Of a stretch of 64,000 nucleotides of DNA, positions 49,948 through 58,495 are shown piece after piece (position 1 is the first letter of the stretch; the number at the start of each line of letters is the position of its first letter). This DNA is from Mycobacterium palustre (GTDB taxonomy: Bacteria > Actinomycetota > Actinomycetes > Mycobacteriales > Mycobacteriaceae). The translations under genes were made by a program, and so were the position numbers. Location: the NCBI RefSeq assembly GCF_002101785.1, contig NZ_LQPJ01000105.1, forward strand, positions 1 to 64,000. The letters run 5' to 3'. Below the pieces are notes generated by a model that saw nothing but the letters and a program-made list of their open reading frames with translations, was not told the origin of the DNA and made no database searches.

Positions 49948-50846
49948 GCGCCAGCTTTCCCGGCGGCGAGCGCCGCGCGGCACCCGGGGCCGCAGAACCA
50001 GTAATCGGCGCCGGCCACCCGGAGGTGCTCGGTGTCGGGCCCGATGGTCACCGACATGCCGCACACCGGATCGACCGCCCCGGAAGCCGGGCGCTGCGGC
50101 GCGGCGACGGCGCGGCGCAGGCCGCCGCCGCGGATGCCGGCGATGAGCTCGGCGGCGATCGAGACCGCGATCTCCGCGGGGGTCTTGGCCCCGATGGCCA
50201 GCCCGACCGGGGTGTGCACCCGGGACCGCTCGTCGTCGGACAGCTCGAGTTGGCCCAGGACGGCGGCGCCGCGTACCTTGCTGGCGACCAGGCCGACGTA
50301 CCCGACGCCGTGATCGAGTGCGGCGCGGATGATTTCGGCCTCCGGCCCGCCGTGGCTGGCGATCACCACCGCCGTGGCTTCGCCGACGTCGGTGCCGCGG
50401 CGGACGTCGTAGCCCAATACCCCGCACAGCTGGGCCAGCGCCTCGGCGATCGGGCTGGCCCCGTGGATCTCGATCAGCGGCGCCGGCAGCTGCGGGGTCA
50501 AGAAGATCTCCAGCGATCCGCCGGACAGGCACGGGTTGACGACGACGCAGGCGCCGGGCGCCTCGGGAAAATGCACGTCGCCGTCGGGAAGCACCCGCAG
50601 CAGCACGCTCTCGCCCGCCTGCAGAGCGCCGAGCGCCGCCTTGCGGACGGAGTTTTGGGCGCACTGGCCGCCGACGAAGCCCTCGATGGTGCCGTCCGCC
50701 AACAGGATTGCCTCGTCGCCCGGGTAGGACGAGGTGGGCGGCTGGGCGCGCACCACGGTCGCGCGCACGAACGGCGTCCGTGCCGCCAACAGCTCCTGTG
50801 CGCGCTCACTGATCGTGCTGTGCTCGATTGCGCCGCTTTTCCTCAT
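49944..50846 (-). CDS. XdhC/CoxI family protein with fused YHS domain
   Basis: A 300-residue protein. The N-terminal XdhC domain has RATVVRAQPPTSSYPGDEAI and GTIEGFVGGQCAQNSVRKAA. A Rossmann-type domain holds GYVGLVASKVRGAAVLGQL and THTPVGLAIGAKTPAEIAVS-like sequence. The last 40 residues form a YHS/TRASH-type metal domain: DPVCGMSVTIGPDTEHLRVA and YWFCGPGCRAAL with three Cys. As I recall, Rv0372c is about 251 residues and lacks this tail. XdhC binds and protects sulfurated molybdenum cofactor before insertion; the YHS domain may bring a metal, possibly copper (inference). 32 bp from coxL. Confidence 0.9.
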   Translation of the reverse strand: MRKSGAIEHSTISERAQELLAARTPFVRATVVRAQPPTSSYPGDEAILLADGTIEGFVGGQCAQNSVRKAALGALQAGESVLLRVLPDGDVHFPEAPGACVVVNPCLSGGSLEIFLTPQLPAPLIEIHGASPIAEALAQLCGVLGYDVRRGTDVGEATAVVIASHGGPEAEIIRAALDHGVGYVGLVASKVRGAAVLGQLELSDDERSRVHTPVGLAIGAKTPAEIAVSIAAELIAGIRGGGLRRAVAAPQRPASGAVDPVCGMSVTIGPDTEHLRVAGADYWFCGPGCRAALAAGKAGA

Positions 50847-50878
50847 CGCTCGTTACTCGCTCTGCATCGTCGCGACGC

Positions 50879-53278
50879 CTAAATCGGCGGCCTCGCCCTG
50901 CCCTGCATGGCCTCCCACACCCGCGACGGCGTCAGCGGCATGTCGGCGTGTCGAACCCCGAACGGCGCCAACGCATCCACCACCGCGTTCACCACGGCCG
51001 GGGGCGAACCCACGGTGGCCGATTCGCCGATGCCCTTCGCGCCGATCGGGTGATGCGGCGACGGCGTCACGGTGTGGCCGGTCTCGAGGTGTGGCACCTC
51101 GACCGCGGTCGGGATGAGGTAATCCATCAGCGACCCGCCCAGGCAGTTGCCGTCGGAGTCGAAGGCGATCATCTCCATCAACGCCATCCCGATGCCGTCG
51201 ACGATGCCGCCGTGCACCTGGCCCTCGATGATCATCGGGTTGATGCGCGTGCCGCAGTCGTCGACGGCCAAAAACCGCCGCACCTTGACCACCGCGGTGC
51301 CCGGATCCACGTCCACCACACAGAAATACGCGCCGTAGGGATAGGTGAGATTTGACGGGTTGTAACAGACCTCGGCGTCCAGCCCGCCCTCGATGCCGTC
51401 GGGCAGGTCGCCGGCCCCGTGCGCGCGCATCGCGATGTCGGCGATCGTCACCGACGCCGACGGGTCGCCCTTGACCCTGAACGTGCCCTTCTCCCACTCG
51501 AGGTCGGCCACCGAAACCTCGAGCATGCCCGAGGCGATGATCTTCGCCTTGTCGCGCACCTTGCGGGCGACCAGCGCAGCGGCCCCGCCCGACACCGGCG
51601 TCGACCGGCTGCCGTAGGTGCCGAGCCCGAACGGGGTCTGGTCGGTGTCGCCGTGGACCACCTCGATGTCGTCGGGCGGGATGCCCAGCTCCTCGGCGAC
51701 GATCTGGGCGAACGTCGTCTCGTGGCCCTGGCCCTGGCTCTGAACCGACAGCCGCACAACGGCTTTGCCCGTCGGATGCACCCGAAGCTCGCACCCGTCG
51801 GCCATGCCGAGGCCGAGGATGTCCATGTCCTTGCGCGGGCCGGCGCCGACCGCCTCGGTGAAAAAGGCCATCCCGATGCCCATCAGCTCGCCGCGCGCCC
51901 GCCGCTCCTTCTGCTCGGCCCGCAGCGCGTCGTAGCCGATCATGTCCATGGCCTTGCGCATGGTGGCCTCGTAGTCACCCGAGTCGTAGGTCCAGCCGGT
52001 CTTGCTCTGGTACGGGAACTGCTCGGGCCGCAGCAGGTTTCGCAGCCGCAGCTCGGCCGGGTCCATCTTGAGCTCGAAGGCCAGGCAGTCGACCAGTCGC
52101 TCGACGAAGTACACCGCCTCGGTGATCCGGAACGAGCACGCGTAGGCCACCCCGCCGGGCGCCTTGTTGGTGTATACGGCGGTCATGTGGCAGTAGGCGG
52201 CCTCCAGGTCGTAGCTGCCGGTGAACACGCCGAAGAAGCCGGCCGGGTATTTCGTCGGCGCCGCCTGGCCGTTGAACGCGCCGTGGTCGGCGAGCACGTT
52301 GGACCGGATCGCCAGGATCCTGCCGTCTTTGGTGGCCGCGATCTCGCCGACCATGATGTAGTCGCGGGCGAAGCTGGTGGACGTCAGGTTTTCGCTGCGG
52401 TCCTCCATCCATTTCACCGGCTTGCCCAGCAGCAGCGAGCCGACGATCGCGCAGACGTAGCCCGGGTAGATCGGCACCTTGTTGCCGAACCCGCCGCCGA
52501 TGTCGGGCGAGATCACCCGGATCTTGTGTTCGGGCAGGCCGGCGACCAACGCGTACAGGGTGCGGTGCGCGTGCGGCGCCTGCGAGGTGGTCCACAGCGT
52601 GAGCTTGCCGGTCACCGGGTCCAAATCGGCGACCGCGCCGCAGGTTTCCATGGGCGCGGGGTGCACGCGCGGGTAGACGATCTCCTGCTTGACGACGACG
52701 TCGGCGCGCGCGAACGCCGCCTCGGTGGCGGCCGCGTCGCCGGTCTCCCAGTCGAAGATGTGGTTGTCTTTCTTGTTCTCGAGGTCGGTGCGGATCACCG
52801 GGGCGGACGGGTCGAGCGCCCGGCGGACGTCGACGACGGGGTCCAGCGGGTCGTAGTCGACGTCGATCAGCTCCAGCGCGTCGCGGGCCGAATAGCGGTC
52901 CTCGGCGACGACGAACGCCACCTCCTGGCCCTGGAACCGCACCTTGTCGGTGGCCAGGACGGCCTGCACGTCGTTGGACAGCGTCGGCATCCAGGCCAGG
53001 CCCTTGTCGGCCAGGTCCGCGCCCGTCACCACCGCCTTGACCTTCGGATGCGCAAGGGCCGCGGTCACATCGATGCCGGCGATGCGGGCGTGCGCGTAGG
53101 GCGAACGCAGGATGGCCAGGTGCAGCATGCCCGGCAGCGCGACGTCGTCGACGTAGGTGCCGCGGCCCCGGATGAAGCGCGGGTCCTCCTTGCGCAGCAT
53201 CCGGCCGTGGCCGCACGGCTTTTGGTCGTTGTCGGCCGTGTCTTCGGGTGAGGGAGGGCGGGATTCGATGGTCGTCAT
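50879..53278 (-). CDS. coxL: Aerobic CO dehydrogenase-type large subunit CoxL
   Basis: A 799-residue molybdopterin subunit, the same length as Rv0373c. The active-site loop is AYACSFR (residues 378-384), matching the form I consensus AYxCSFR with the Cys381 that carries the copper-sulfur bridge; form II enzymes have AYxGAGR. Other blocks: ISPDIGGGFGNKVPIYP, QGQGHETTFAQIVAEELGI and GAKGIGESATVGSPPA with the catalytic Glu. It should oxidise CO to CO2 and feed electrons to the respiratory chain. The start (ATG 53278) overlaps the coxS stop (ATGA). Confidence 0.94.
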   Translation of the reverse strand: MTTIESRPPSPEDTADNDQKPCGHGRMLRKEDPRFIRGRGTYVDDVALPGMLHLAILRSPYAHARIAGIDVTAALAHPKVKAVVTGADLADKGLAWMPTLSNDVQAVLATDKVRFQGQEVAFVVAEDRYSARDALELIDVDYDPLDPVVDVRRALDPSAPVIRTDLENKKDNHIFDWETGDAAATEAAFARADVVVKQEIVYPRVHPAPMETCGAVADLDPVTGKLTLWTTSQAPHAHRTLYALVAGLPEHKIRVISPDIGGGFGNKVPIYPGYVCAIVGSLLLGKPVKWMEDRSENLTSTSFARDYIMVGEIAATKDGRILAIRSNVLADHGAFNGQAAPTKYPAGFFGVFTGSYDLEAAYCHMTAVYTNKAPGGVAYACSFRITEAVYFVERLVDCLAFELKMDPAELRLRNLLRPEQFPYQSKTGWTYDSGDYEATMRKAMDMIGYDALRAEQKERRARGELMGIGMAFFTEAVGAGPRKDMDILGLGMADGCELRVHPTGKAVVRLSVQSQGQGHETTFAQIVAEELGIPPDDIEVVHGDTDQTPFGLGTYGSRSTPVSGGAAALVARKVRDKAKIIASGMLEVSVADLEWEKGTFRVKGDPSASVTIADIAMRAHGAGDLPDGIEGGLDAEVCYNPSNLTYPYGAYFCVVDVDPGTAVVKVRRFLAVDDCGTRINPMIIEGQVHGGIVDGIGMALMEMIAFDSDGNCLGGSLMDYLIPTAVEVPHLETGHTVTPSPHHPIGAKGIGESATVGSPPAVVNAVVDALAPFGVRHADMPLTPSRVWEAMQGRARPPI

Positions 53279-53751
53279 GAGCTGGCCGCCTCTGTTGGGT
53301 GCCGCGCCGCCCACTGGATGGAGCGCACGATCGTGGTGTATCCGGTGCAGCGGCAGATCTGCCCCGAGATCGCCTCCCGGATGGTGTCCTCGTCGGGGTT
53401 GGGGTCGCGGTCCAGCAGGGCGCGGGCGGTGATCATCATGCCCGGCGTGCAGAAGCCGCATTGCAGACCGTGGCAGCGCATGAACCCTTCCTGAATCGGG
53501 TCGAGCCGGCCGTCAACCGCGAGCCCCTCGACGGTCCGGACGCTGTGCCCCGACGCCATCACGGCCAGCATCGTGCAGGACTTCACCGGCACGCCGTCCA
53601 CGTCGACCACGCACGTCCCGCAGTTGCTGGTGTCGCAGCCCCAGTGGGTTCCGGTGAGCCGCAACTGATCCCGCAAGAAATGCACCAGCAGGGTCCGGGG
53701 CTCGACCTCGGCGATCACCTGCTCGCCGTTGACCGTCATGTTCACCTGCAT
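53275..53751 (-). CDS. coxS: CO dehydrogenase iron-sulfur subunit CoxS
   Basis: A 158-residue subunit with two [2Fe-2S] clusters: Cys of HWGCDTSNCGTCVVDVDGVP and VKSCTMLA for the first; LQCGFCTPGMMITARALL and GQICRCTGYTTIVRSI for the second. The start reads MQVNMTVNGEQVIAEVEPRT. It passes electrons from CoxL to the CoxM flavin. It starts 2 bp after the coxM stop and overlaps coxL by 4 bp. Confidence 0.95.
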   Translation of the reverse strand: MQVNMTVNGEQVIAEVEPRTLLVHFLRDQLRLTGTHWGCDTSNCGTCVVDVDGVPVKSCTMLAVMASGHSVRTVEGLAVDGRLDPIQEGFMRCHGLQCGFCTPGMMITARALLDRDPNPDEDTIREAISGQICRCTGYTTIVRSIQWAARHPTEAASS

Positions 53752-53753
53752 CG

Positions 53754-54635
53754 CTAGTCGCTCCCTTGCTCGCGCACCCGCTGCGACGCGGTGCGCAGCG
53801 TGCGGATGGTCAGTTCGGAGGCCAGGTGGCGCTTGTACTCCGCGGTGCCGCGCACGTCGGTAACCGGGTCGCAGGCCGCCGCGGCGCGCCGGCCCGCCTC
53901 GGCGAAGGTCTCCTCGGTGGCCGGCCGGCCGACCAGCGTCGCCGCCAGTTCGGCCAGCGCGTCGGGGTCCGGGTTCACCGCCGTCAGGCCGACGCGGGCG
54001 GCCGCTATCGCGTCGCCGTCGAGGGTGAGCGAGGCTCCCGCCGCCGTCACCGCCCAATCGCCGACGCGGCGCTCCACCTTCGCGTAGGCGCTGGAGGTGT
54101 TGAGCCGCACCGGAATCCGGGCCTCCACCAGAATTTCGTTGTGCGCGAGCGTGGTCTCGTAGGGCCCGGCCACGAAATCGCCGATCGGTATCTCGCGCTC
54201 GCCCGACGGCCCGCGGGCCAGGCACACCGCGTCCAGCACGCTGCAAACCGTCACCAGGTCCTCGGCCGGGTCCGCCTGACAGAGCGAGCCGCCCAGGGTG
54301 CCGCGGTTGCGAACCACCGGGTCGGCGATCACCCGTTCGGCGTCGCGGAAGATCGGGCAAACGGCGGCCAGCGTGCCGGACTCCAGAATCTCGCGGTGGC
54401 GGGTCATCGCGCCGATGCGCACCAGTGTCGGATCGGTGATCACGTAACCGAGCTCGGGCGCCAGGTCGTTGATGTCGACGAGGTATTCCGGGTTGGCGAT
54501 GCGCAGCTTCATCATGGGCAGCAGGCTGTGCCCGCCGGCGATCACCCGCGCCCCCTCCCCCAGCCGATCCAGCAGCCCGACCGCGTGGTCGACGCTGGTT
54601 GCGCGTTCGTACTCGAAGGGCCCGGGCACCTGCAT
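53754..54635 (-). CDS. coxM: CO dehydrogenase FAD subunit CoxM
   Basis: A 293-residue FAD-binding subunit. FAD motifs: RVIAGGHSLLPMMKLRIANP (AGGxS) and VRNRGTLGGSLCQADPAEDL (TxGG). A C-terminal domain of the CO dehydrogenase flavoprotein type follows, with TAVNPDPDALAELAATLVGR. Gene order coxM-coxS-coxL is that of the Oligotropha operon. The ATG at 54635 gives MQVPGPFEYERATSVDHAVG; the frame runs on upstream through the opposite side of other sequence without homology. Confidence 0.93.
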   Translation of the reverse strand: MQVPGPFEYERATSVDHAVGLLDRLGEGARVIAGGHSLLPMMKLRIANPEYLVDINDLAPELGYVITDPTLVRIGAMTRHREILESGTLAAVCPIFRDAERVIADPVVRNRGTLGGSLCQADPAEDLVTVCSVLDAVCLARGPSGEREIPIGDFVAGPYETTLAHNEILVEARIPVRLNTSSAYAKVERRVGDWAVTAAGASLTLDGDAIAAARVGLTAVNPDPDALAELAATLVGRPATEETFAEAGRRAAAACDPVTDVRGTAEYKRHLASELTIRTLRTASQRVREQGSD

Positions 54636-54718
54636 GTGACGCACCTCACTTCGCTGGGAGCACCCCAGTGTCGGCCCCGCTGACCTGGGCGTCAATAGCG
54701 AGTTAAGTAATCGCTGAA

Positions 54719-55861
54719 TTAGCCTGCGACCTGCGCCTCGGCGGCGTCGTGGTGGATCCGCCCGGCGGTCTGGGTGAGCGGGCGACCGCCGCCACCCCAG
54801 CGTTTGGCGATGATGTCGGCGGCGATCGACACCGCGGTTTCCTCGGGGGTGCGGGCGCCCAAGTCCAGCCCGATGGGGCTGGACAACCGGCCCAGCTCGG
54901 CGTCGGTCAGCCCCGCGGCGCGCAGCCGGTTCAGCCGGTCGTCGTGGGTGCGGCGCGACCCCATCGCCCCGACATAGCCCACCTGAGGCAGGCGCAACGC
55001 CACCTCGAGCAAAGGGACGTCGAATTTCGGGTCGTGGGTGAGGACGCAGATCACGGTGCCGGCGTCGACGGCGCCGGCCTCGGCTTGGGCGGCAAGATAG
55101 CGGTGGGGCCAATCGACGACGACGTTTTCGGCGCCGGGGAACCGCGCCGGCGTGGCGAACACCGCGCGGGCGTCGCAGACGGTGACCCGGTAGCCGAGGA
55201 AGGACCCCTGCCGCGCCAGGGCCGCGGCGAAGTCGATGGCGCCGAACACCAGCATCCGCGGCCGTGGCGCGAAGCTCGACACGAAGACCTCCATGCCGTC
55301 GCCCAGCCGCTGGCCGTCGGGTCCGTACTTGAGGACGTCGCTGCGGCCCACGGCGAGCAGGCCGCGCGCGTCGTCGGCGACCGCGGCGTCGGCGCGCGCC
55401 GAACCCAGCGACCCCGCCGCGCCGTCCGGCCGGATGACCAGCCGGCGCCCCACCCACCGCGCGTCGGGGTGGGCGATGACGGTCGCGGTCGCCACCGGCC
55501 GGTGCTCGCCGATGTCGGCGGCCACGGCGCCGAGTTCCGGGAACGTCTGCCGCGACACCGATTCGACGAAGACGTCGATGATCCCGCCGCACGTCAGACC
55601 GATCGCGAACGCGTCGTCGTCGCTGACCCCGTAACGCTGAAGTCGCGGCGCCCCCGTCTTCGCGACCTCGGTGGCGAGCTCGTACACCGCGCCCTCCACG
55701 CAGCCGCCGGACACCGACCCGGCCACCGAACCGTCCGGCGCCACGACCATCGAGGCCCCCGGCGGCCGCGGCGCGGATTGGAAGGTTCGGACCACGGTCC
55801 CCAGCCCCGCCGTGTCGCCGGCGCGCCAGATCGAGATCAGCTCGGCAAGGACGTCACGCAC
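54719..55861 (-). CDS. XdhC/CoxI family protein (CoxF-like)
   Basis: A 380-residue protein of the same length as Rv0376c. The N-terminal XdhC domain has TVVRTFQSAPRPPGASMVVA and VSGGCVEGAVYELATEV. The C-terminal Rossmann domain has MLVFGAIDFAAALARQGSFL, TVICVLTHDPKFDVPLLEVA and PIGLDLGARTPEETAVSIAA. It probably helps mature the molybdenum centre. It leads the cox operon with a GTG at 55861. Its start is only 23 bp from the divergent LysR gene, so their control regions overlap. 83 bp separate it from coxM. Confidence 0.92.
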   Translation of the reverse strand: MRDVLAELISIWRAGDTAGLGTVVRTFQSAPRPPGASMVVAPDGSVAGSVSGGCVEGAVYELATEVAKTGAPRLQRYGVSDDDAFAIGLTCGGIIDVFVESVSRQTFPELGAVAADIGEHRPVATATVIAHPDARWVGRRLVIRPDGAAGSLGSARADAAVADDARGLLAVGRSDVLKYGPDGQRLGDGMEVFVSSFAPRPRMLVFGAIDFAAALARQGSFLGYRVTVCDARAVFATPARFPGAENVVVDWPHRYLAAQAEAGAVDAGTVICVLTHDPKFDVPLLEVALRLPQVGYVGAMGSRRTHDDRLNRLRAAGLTDAELGRLSSPIGLDLGARTPEETAVSIAADIIAKRWGGGGRPLTQTAGRIHHDAAEAQVAG

Positions 55862-55884
55862 ACCTTGAACGTAGGCTCACTTTC

Positions 55885-56850
55885 ATGACTCCGGCTCAAC
55901 TTCGGGCCTATTCGGCGGTGGTGCGTTTGGGTTCGGTGCGGGCCGCCGCGGCGGAGCTGGGGGTTTCCGACGCCGGGGTCTCGATGCTCGTGGCGGCGCT
56001 GCGCAAGGAGCTCGACGACCCGCTGTTCACGCGGACCGCTGGGGGGCTGGCGTTCACGCCCGGCGGCCTGCGGCTGGCCAGCCGCGCGGTCGAAATTCTG
56101 GGCCTGCAGCAACAAACCGCGATCGAGGTCACCGAGGCCGCACACGGGCGACGGCTGCTGCGGATCGCCGCGTCCACCGCGTTCGCCGAGCACGCCGCGC
56201 CCGGGCTGATCGAGCTGTTCTCGTCGCGGGCCGACGACCTGTCGGTGGAGCTCAGTGTTCACCCGACGAGCCGGTTTCGCGATTTGATCTGCGCGCGGGC
56301 CGTCGACATCGCGATCGGTCCGGCGGGCGAGGGCTCGATGGTGGCCGACGACGCGATCTTCGTGCGGCCGTTTTTGAAGTATCAGATCATCACCGTGGTG
56401 GGGCCGAATAACCCACTGGCCGCGGCTGTTCCGACGCCGGCGTTGCTGCGTCAGCAGCAGTGGATGCTCGGGCCGGCCGCGGGCAACGTGGCCGGCGAGG
56501 TCGCAAAGATGTTGCGAGAGTTGGCCATTCCGGAGTCGCAGCAACGCATCTTCCAAAGCGACGCCGCCGCGCTGGAGGAGGTGCAGCGGGTGGGCGGGGC
56601 CACGCTGACGATCGGCTTCGCGGTTGCAAAAGACCTCGCGGCCGGGCGGTTGGTTCGCCTGACCGGTCCGGGCCTGGACCGCGCGGGCGAGTGGTGCGCG
56701 GCGACGCTGGCGCCGTCGGTCCGCCAGCCCGCGGTGTCTGAGCTCGTCCGCTTCATCACCACGCCCAGGTGCACCCAGGCGATGATCCGGGGCTCCGGCG
56801 TCGGCGTGACCCGGTTCCGCCCGAAAGTGCATGTGACGCTGTGGAGTTGA
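55885..56850 (+). CDS. LysR-family transcriptional regulator
   Basis: A 321-residue LysR regulator matching Rv0377. The N-terminal winged helix has LRAYSAVVRLGSVRAAAAEL and DDPLFTRTAGGLAFTPGG. The effector domain includes QQWMLGPAAGNVAGEVAKML and TLTIGFAVAKDLAAGRLVRL. Being divergent from the cox operon with a 23-bp gap, it is the likely regulator of that cluster and of itself. The ligand is not known. Confidence 0.92.
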   Translation: MTPAQLRAYSAVVRLGSVRAAAAELGVSDAGVSMLVAALRKELDDPLFTRTAGGLAFTPGGLRLASRAVEILGLQQQTAIEVTEAAHGRRLLRIAASTAFAEHAAPGLIELFSSRADDLSVELSVHPTSRFRDLICARAVDIAIGPAGEGSMVADDAIFVRPFLKYQIITVVGPNNPLAAAVPTPALLRQQQWMLGPAAGNVAGEVAKMLRELAIPESQQRIFQSDAAALEEVQRVGGATLTIGFAVAKDLAAGRLVRLTGPGLDRAGEWCAATLAPSVRQPAVSELVRFITTPRCTQAMIRGSGVGVTRFRPKVHVTLWS

Positions 56851-56905
56851 GTCTGCACTGAGGGCTTTCCGTGTGCATCCTGGGCGGGAAATTCACTAAA
56901 TCGCG

Positions 56906-56945
56906 CCGTGGGTTCACACGCAAAGCCGTGGGTTCACACGCGAAG
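56906..56945. repeat. 20-bp direct repeat, two copies
   Basis: CCGTGGGTTCACACGCAAAG is followed directly by a copy with one change (A to G at position 17), then CCGTC. It lies between the LysR stop and the stop of the convergent RNA methyltransferase gene. The core TTCACACGCAA also occurs in the 170-bp repeat at 14530-15053, which lies between two convergent genes in the same way. Confidence 0.75.
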
Positions 56946-56948
56946 CCG

Positions 56949-57593
56949 TCACCACGCGCGGGACAGGTCGGCGTGCTGGCGGATCCACGCGTGCATCGCG
57001 ATCCCGGCCGCGACGCCGGCGTTGATGCTTCGGGTGGATCCGAACTGGGCGATCGACACCGTCAGCGCCGCGCCGGCCCGGATGTCGTCGGTGATGCCGG
57101 GACCCTCCTGCCCGAACACCATTAGGCAATCCCGCGGCAGCGCGGTCTCTTCCAGGCGCGTTGCGCCGGGGACGTTGTCCACCGCGACGACGGTCAACCC
57201 GGCGGCGGCGGCGAAGTCGAGCAGCTCGGCGGTGCTGTCGTGATGGCACAGCCGCTGGTAGCGGTCGGTCACCATGGCGCCGCGGCGATTCCAGCGCCGC
57301 CGCCCGACGATGTGCACGGTGTCCACCGCAAAGGCGTTGGCGGTGCGCACCACCGAGCCGATGTTCGCGTCGTGGCCGAAGTTTTCGATCGCCACGTGCA
57401 GGGGGTGCCTGCGCCGGTCGATGTCGGCGATGATCGCCTCCCGCGTCCAATAGCGGTAGGCGTCCACGACGTTGCGGGTGTCGCCGTCGCGCAACAGGTT
57501 TCGGTCGTACCGCGGGTCGTCGGGAAGCTCGCCCAGCCACGGGCCGACGCCGCCCGACGGTGTCCCCCACTCGGTGGGCCCGGGCTCGGTCAT
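56949..57593 (-). CDS. SpoU/TrmH-family RNA methyltransferase
   Basis: A 214-residue SPOUT methyltransferase, counterpart of Rv0380c. The three motifs: NFGHDANIGSVVRTANAFAV, LMVFGQEGPGITDDI, and SIAQFGSTRSINAGVAAGIA, giving the knotted SAM site. The target is probably a 2'-O-ribose in tRNA or rRNA. The ATG at 57593 overlaps the upstream lipoprotein gene (ATGA). The stop touches the 20-bp direct repeat. Confidence 0.92.
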   Translation of the reverse strand: MTEPGPTEWGTPSGGVGPWLGELPDDPRYDRNLLRDGDTRNVVDAYRYWTREAIIADIDRRRHPLHVAIENFGHDANIGSVVRTANAFAVDTVHIVGRRRWNRRGAMVTDRYQRLCHHDSTAELLDFAAAAGLTVVAVDNVPGATRLEETALPRDCLMVFGQEGPGITDDIRAGAALTVSIAQFGSTRSINAGVAAGIAMHAWIRQHADLSRAW

Positions 57594-58489
57594 CGCTGCG
57601 TCCACACCCCGGCGTGGGTGCCGTCGACGGCCACCGTCGCGTACAGCAGCGCCTCGTTGATCTCGCCCTGGGTGCACAGCGAGGCGTTGACGTGCACCGC
57701 GTCCAGCGACGCGTCGGGCAGGATCAGCACCGACGACCCGTAGGTCGCGCAGGCCGGGTTCAAGCCCTTGCCGGGCAGGCTCGGCGACGCGAGCAACATC
57801 ATCGGGCCGCCGCGGGCGGCGGAGTCGTCGCGGTAGCGGGCCGCGAGGGCGTCGGCCTGCAGCCCCAGCAGCATGTAGCCGTTGCCGGTGAACGCGGCGG
57901 GGTCGCCGAGCTGCGCCCTGGTCACCGGGGTGCCGTCGGCACGCCACGCCGACAGGCTGACGGTCTTGACGACCAGGCCGGTGTCGTTGGCGTTGGTCGG
58001 CAGCAACCCCACCGGGAAGGCCACCGGGTAGGCCGACGAGCTGTTCGGGATCCGATCGCGCGGCGAGTAGCTGTACACCCCGCGGACCTGGCTTCGATCC
58101 TTGAGCGGCCCAAGGCAAACCGAGCCGGTGAGCCGGTCCGGCGGCGCCGCCAGCGGGTGGCCGATGTCGCGCACGCCGGCCGCCGCTTGGTCGCAGCTGC
58201 CCAGGCCGTTGGCCTCCAGCGGGTGCGCGAGCGCCCCGTACAGACCGAAGCGGATGTCCTGGGGTTTGGCGTGCGGCGCGTGCGGATCGGCCGGCGACGC
58301 GTCGACGTCGATCAGCACGTAGTCGCCGTCCCAGCGCAGGTTCGTCACCGACATGTTCCAGCCCAGCAGCGCCAGCGACTCGCCGACCCGCGCGGCCTGC
58401 GCGCCGTAGGCCCGGGCGGGGCGGTTCGAGCCCGAGCACCCCACCAGGCCCACGGCGAGGCAGGCGATCAACGCGATCAGGCGGCGCAA
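57590..58489 (-). CDS. Lipoprotein-like conserved protein, Rv0381c-like
   Basis: A 299-residue exported protein: signal peptide RRLIALIACLAVGLVGC with the lipobox Cys18. The mature part, with cysteines in GSCDQAA, GSVCLGP, PACATYGSSV and SLCTQGEIN, has no fold I recognise. It matches Rv0381c (about 301 aa) in length and place. The start is a TTG at 58489, 6 bp after the pyrE stop, so it is probably translated with pyrE. Confidence 0.85.
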   Translation of the reverse strand: MRRLIALIACLAVGLVGCSGSNRPARAYGAQAARVGESLALLGWNMSVTNLRWDGDYVLIDVDASPADPHAPHAKPQDIRFGLYGALAHPLEANGLGSCDQAAAGVRDIGHPLAAPPDRLTGSVCLGPLKDRSQVRGVYSYSPRDRIPNSSSAYPVAFPVGLLPTNANDTGLVVKTVSLSAWRADGTPVTRAQLGDPAAFTGNGYMLLGLQADALAARYRDDSAARGGPMMLLASPSLPGKGLNPACATYGSSVLILPDASLDAVHVNASLCTQGEINEALLYATVAVDGTHAGVWTQR

Positions 58490-58495
58490 CGTCGA

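Noticed and set aside
56851..56948. A secE2/Rv0378-like gene after the LysR regulator
   Set aside because: Only 98 bp are present, filled largely by the 20-bp direct repeat. No frame resembles the small dodecin-type SecE2.
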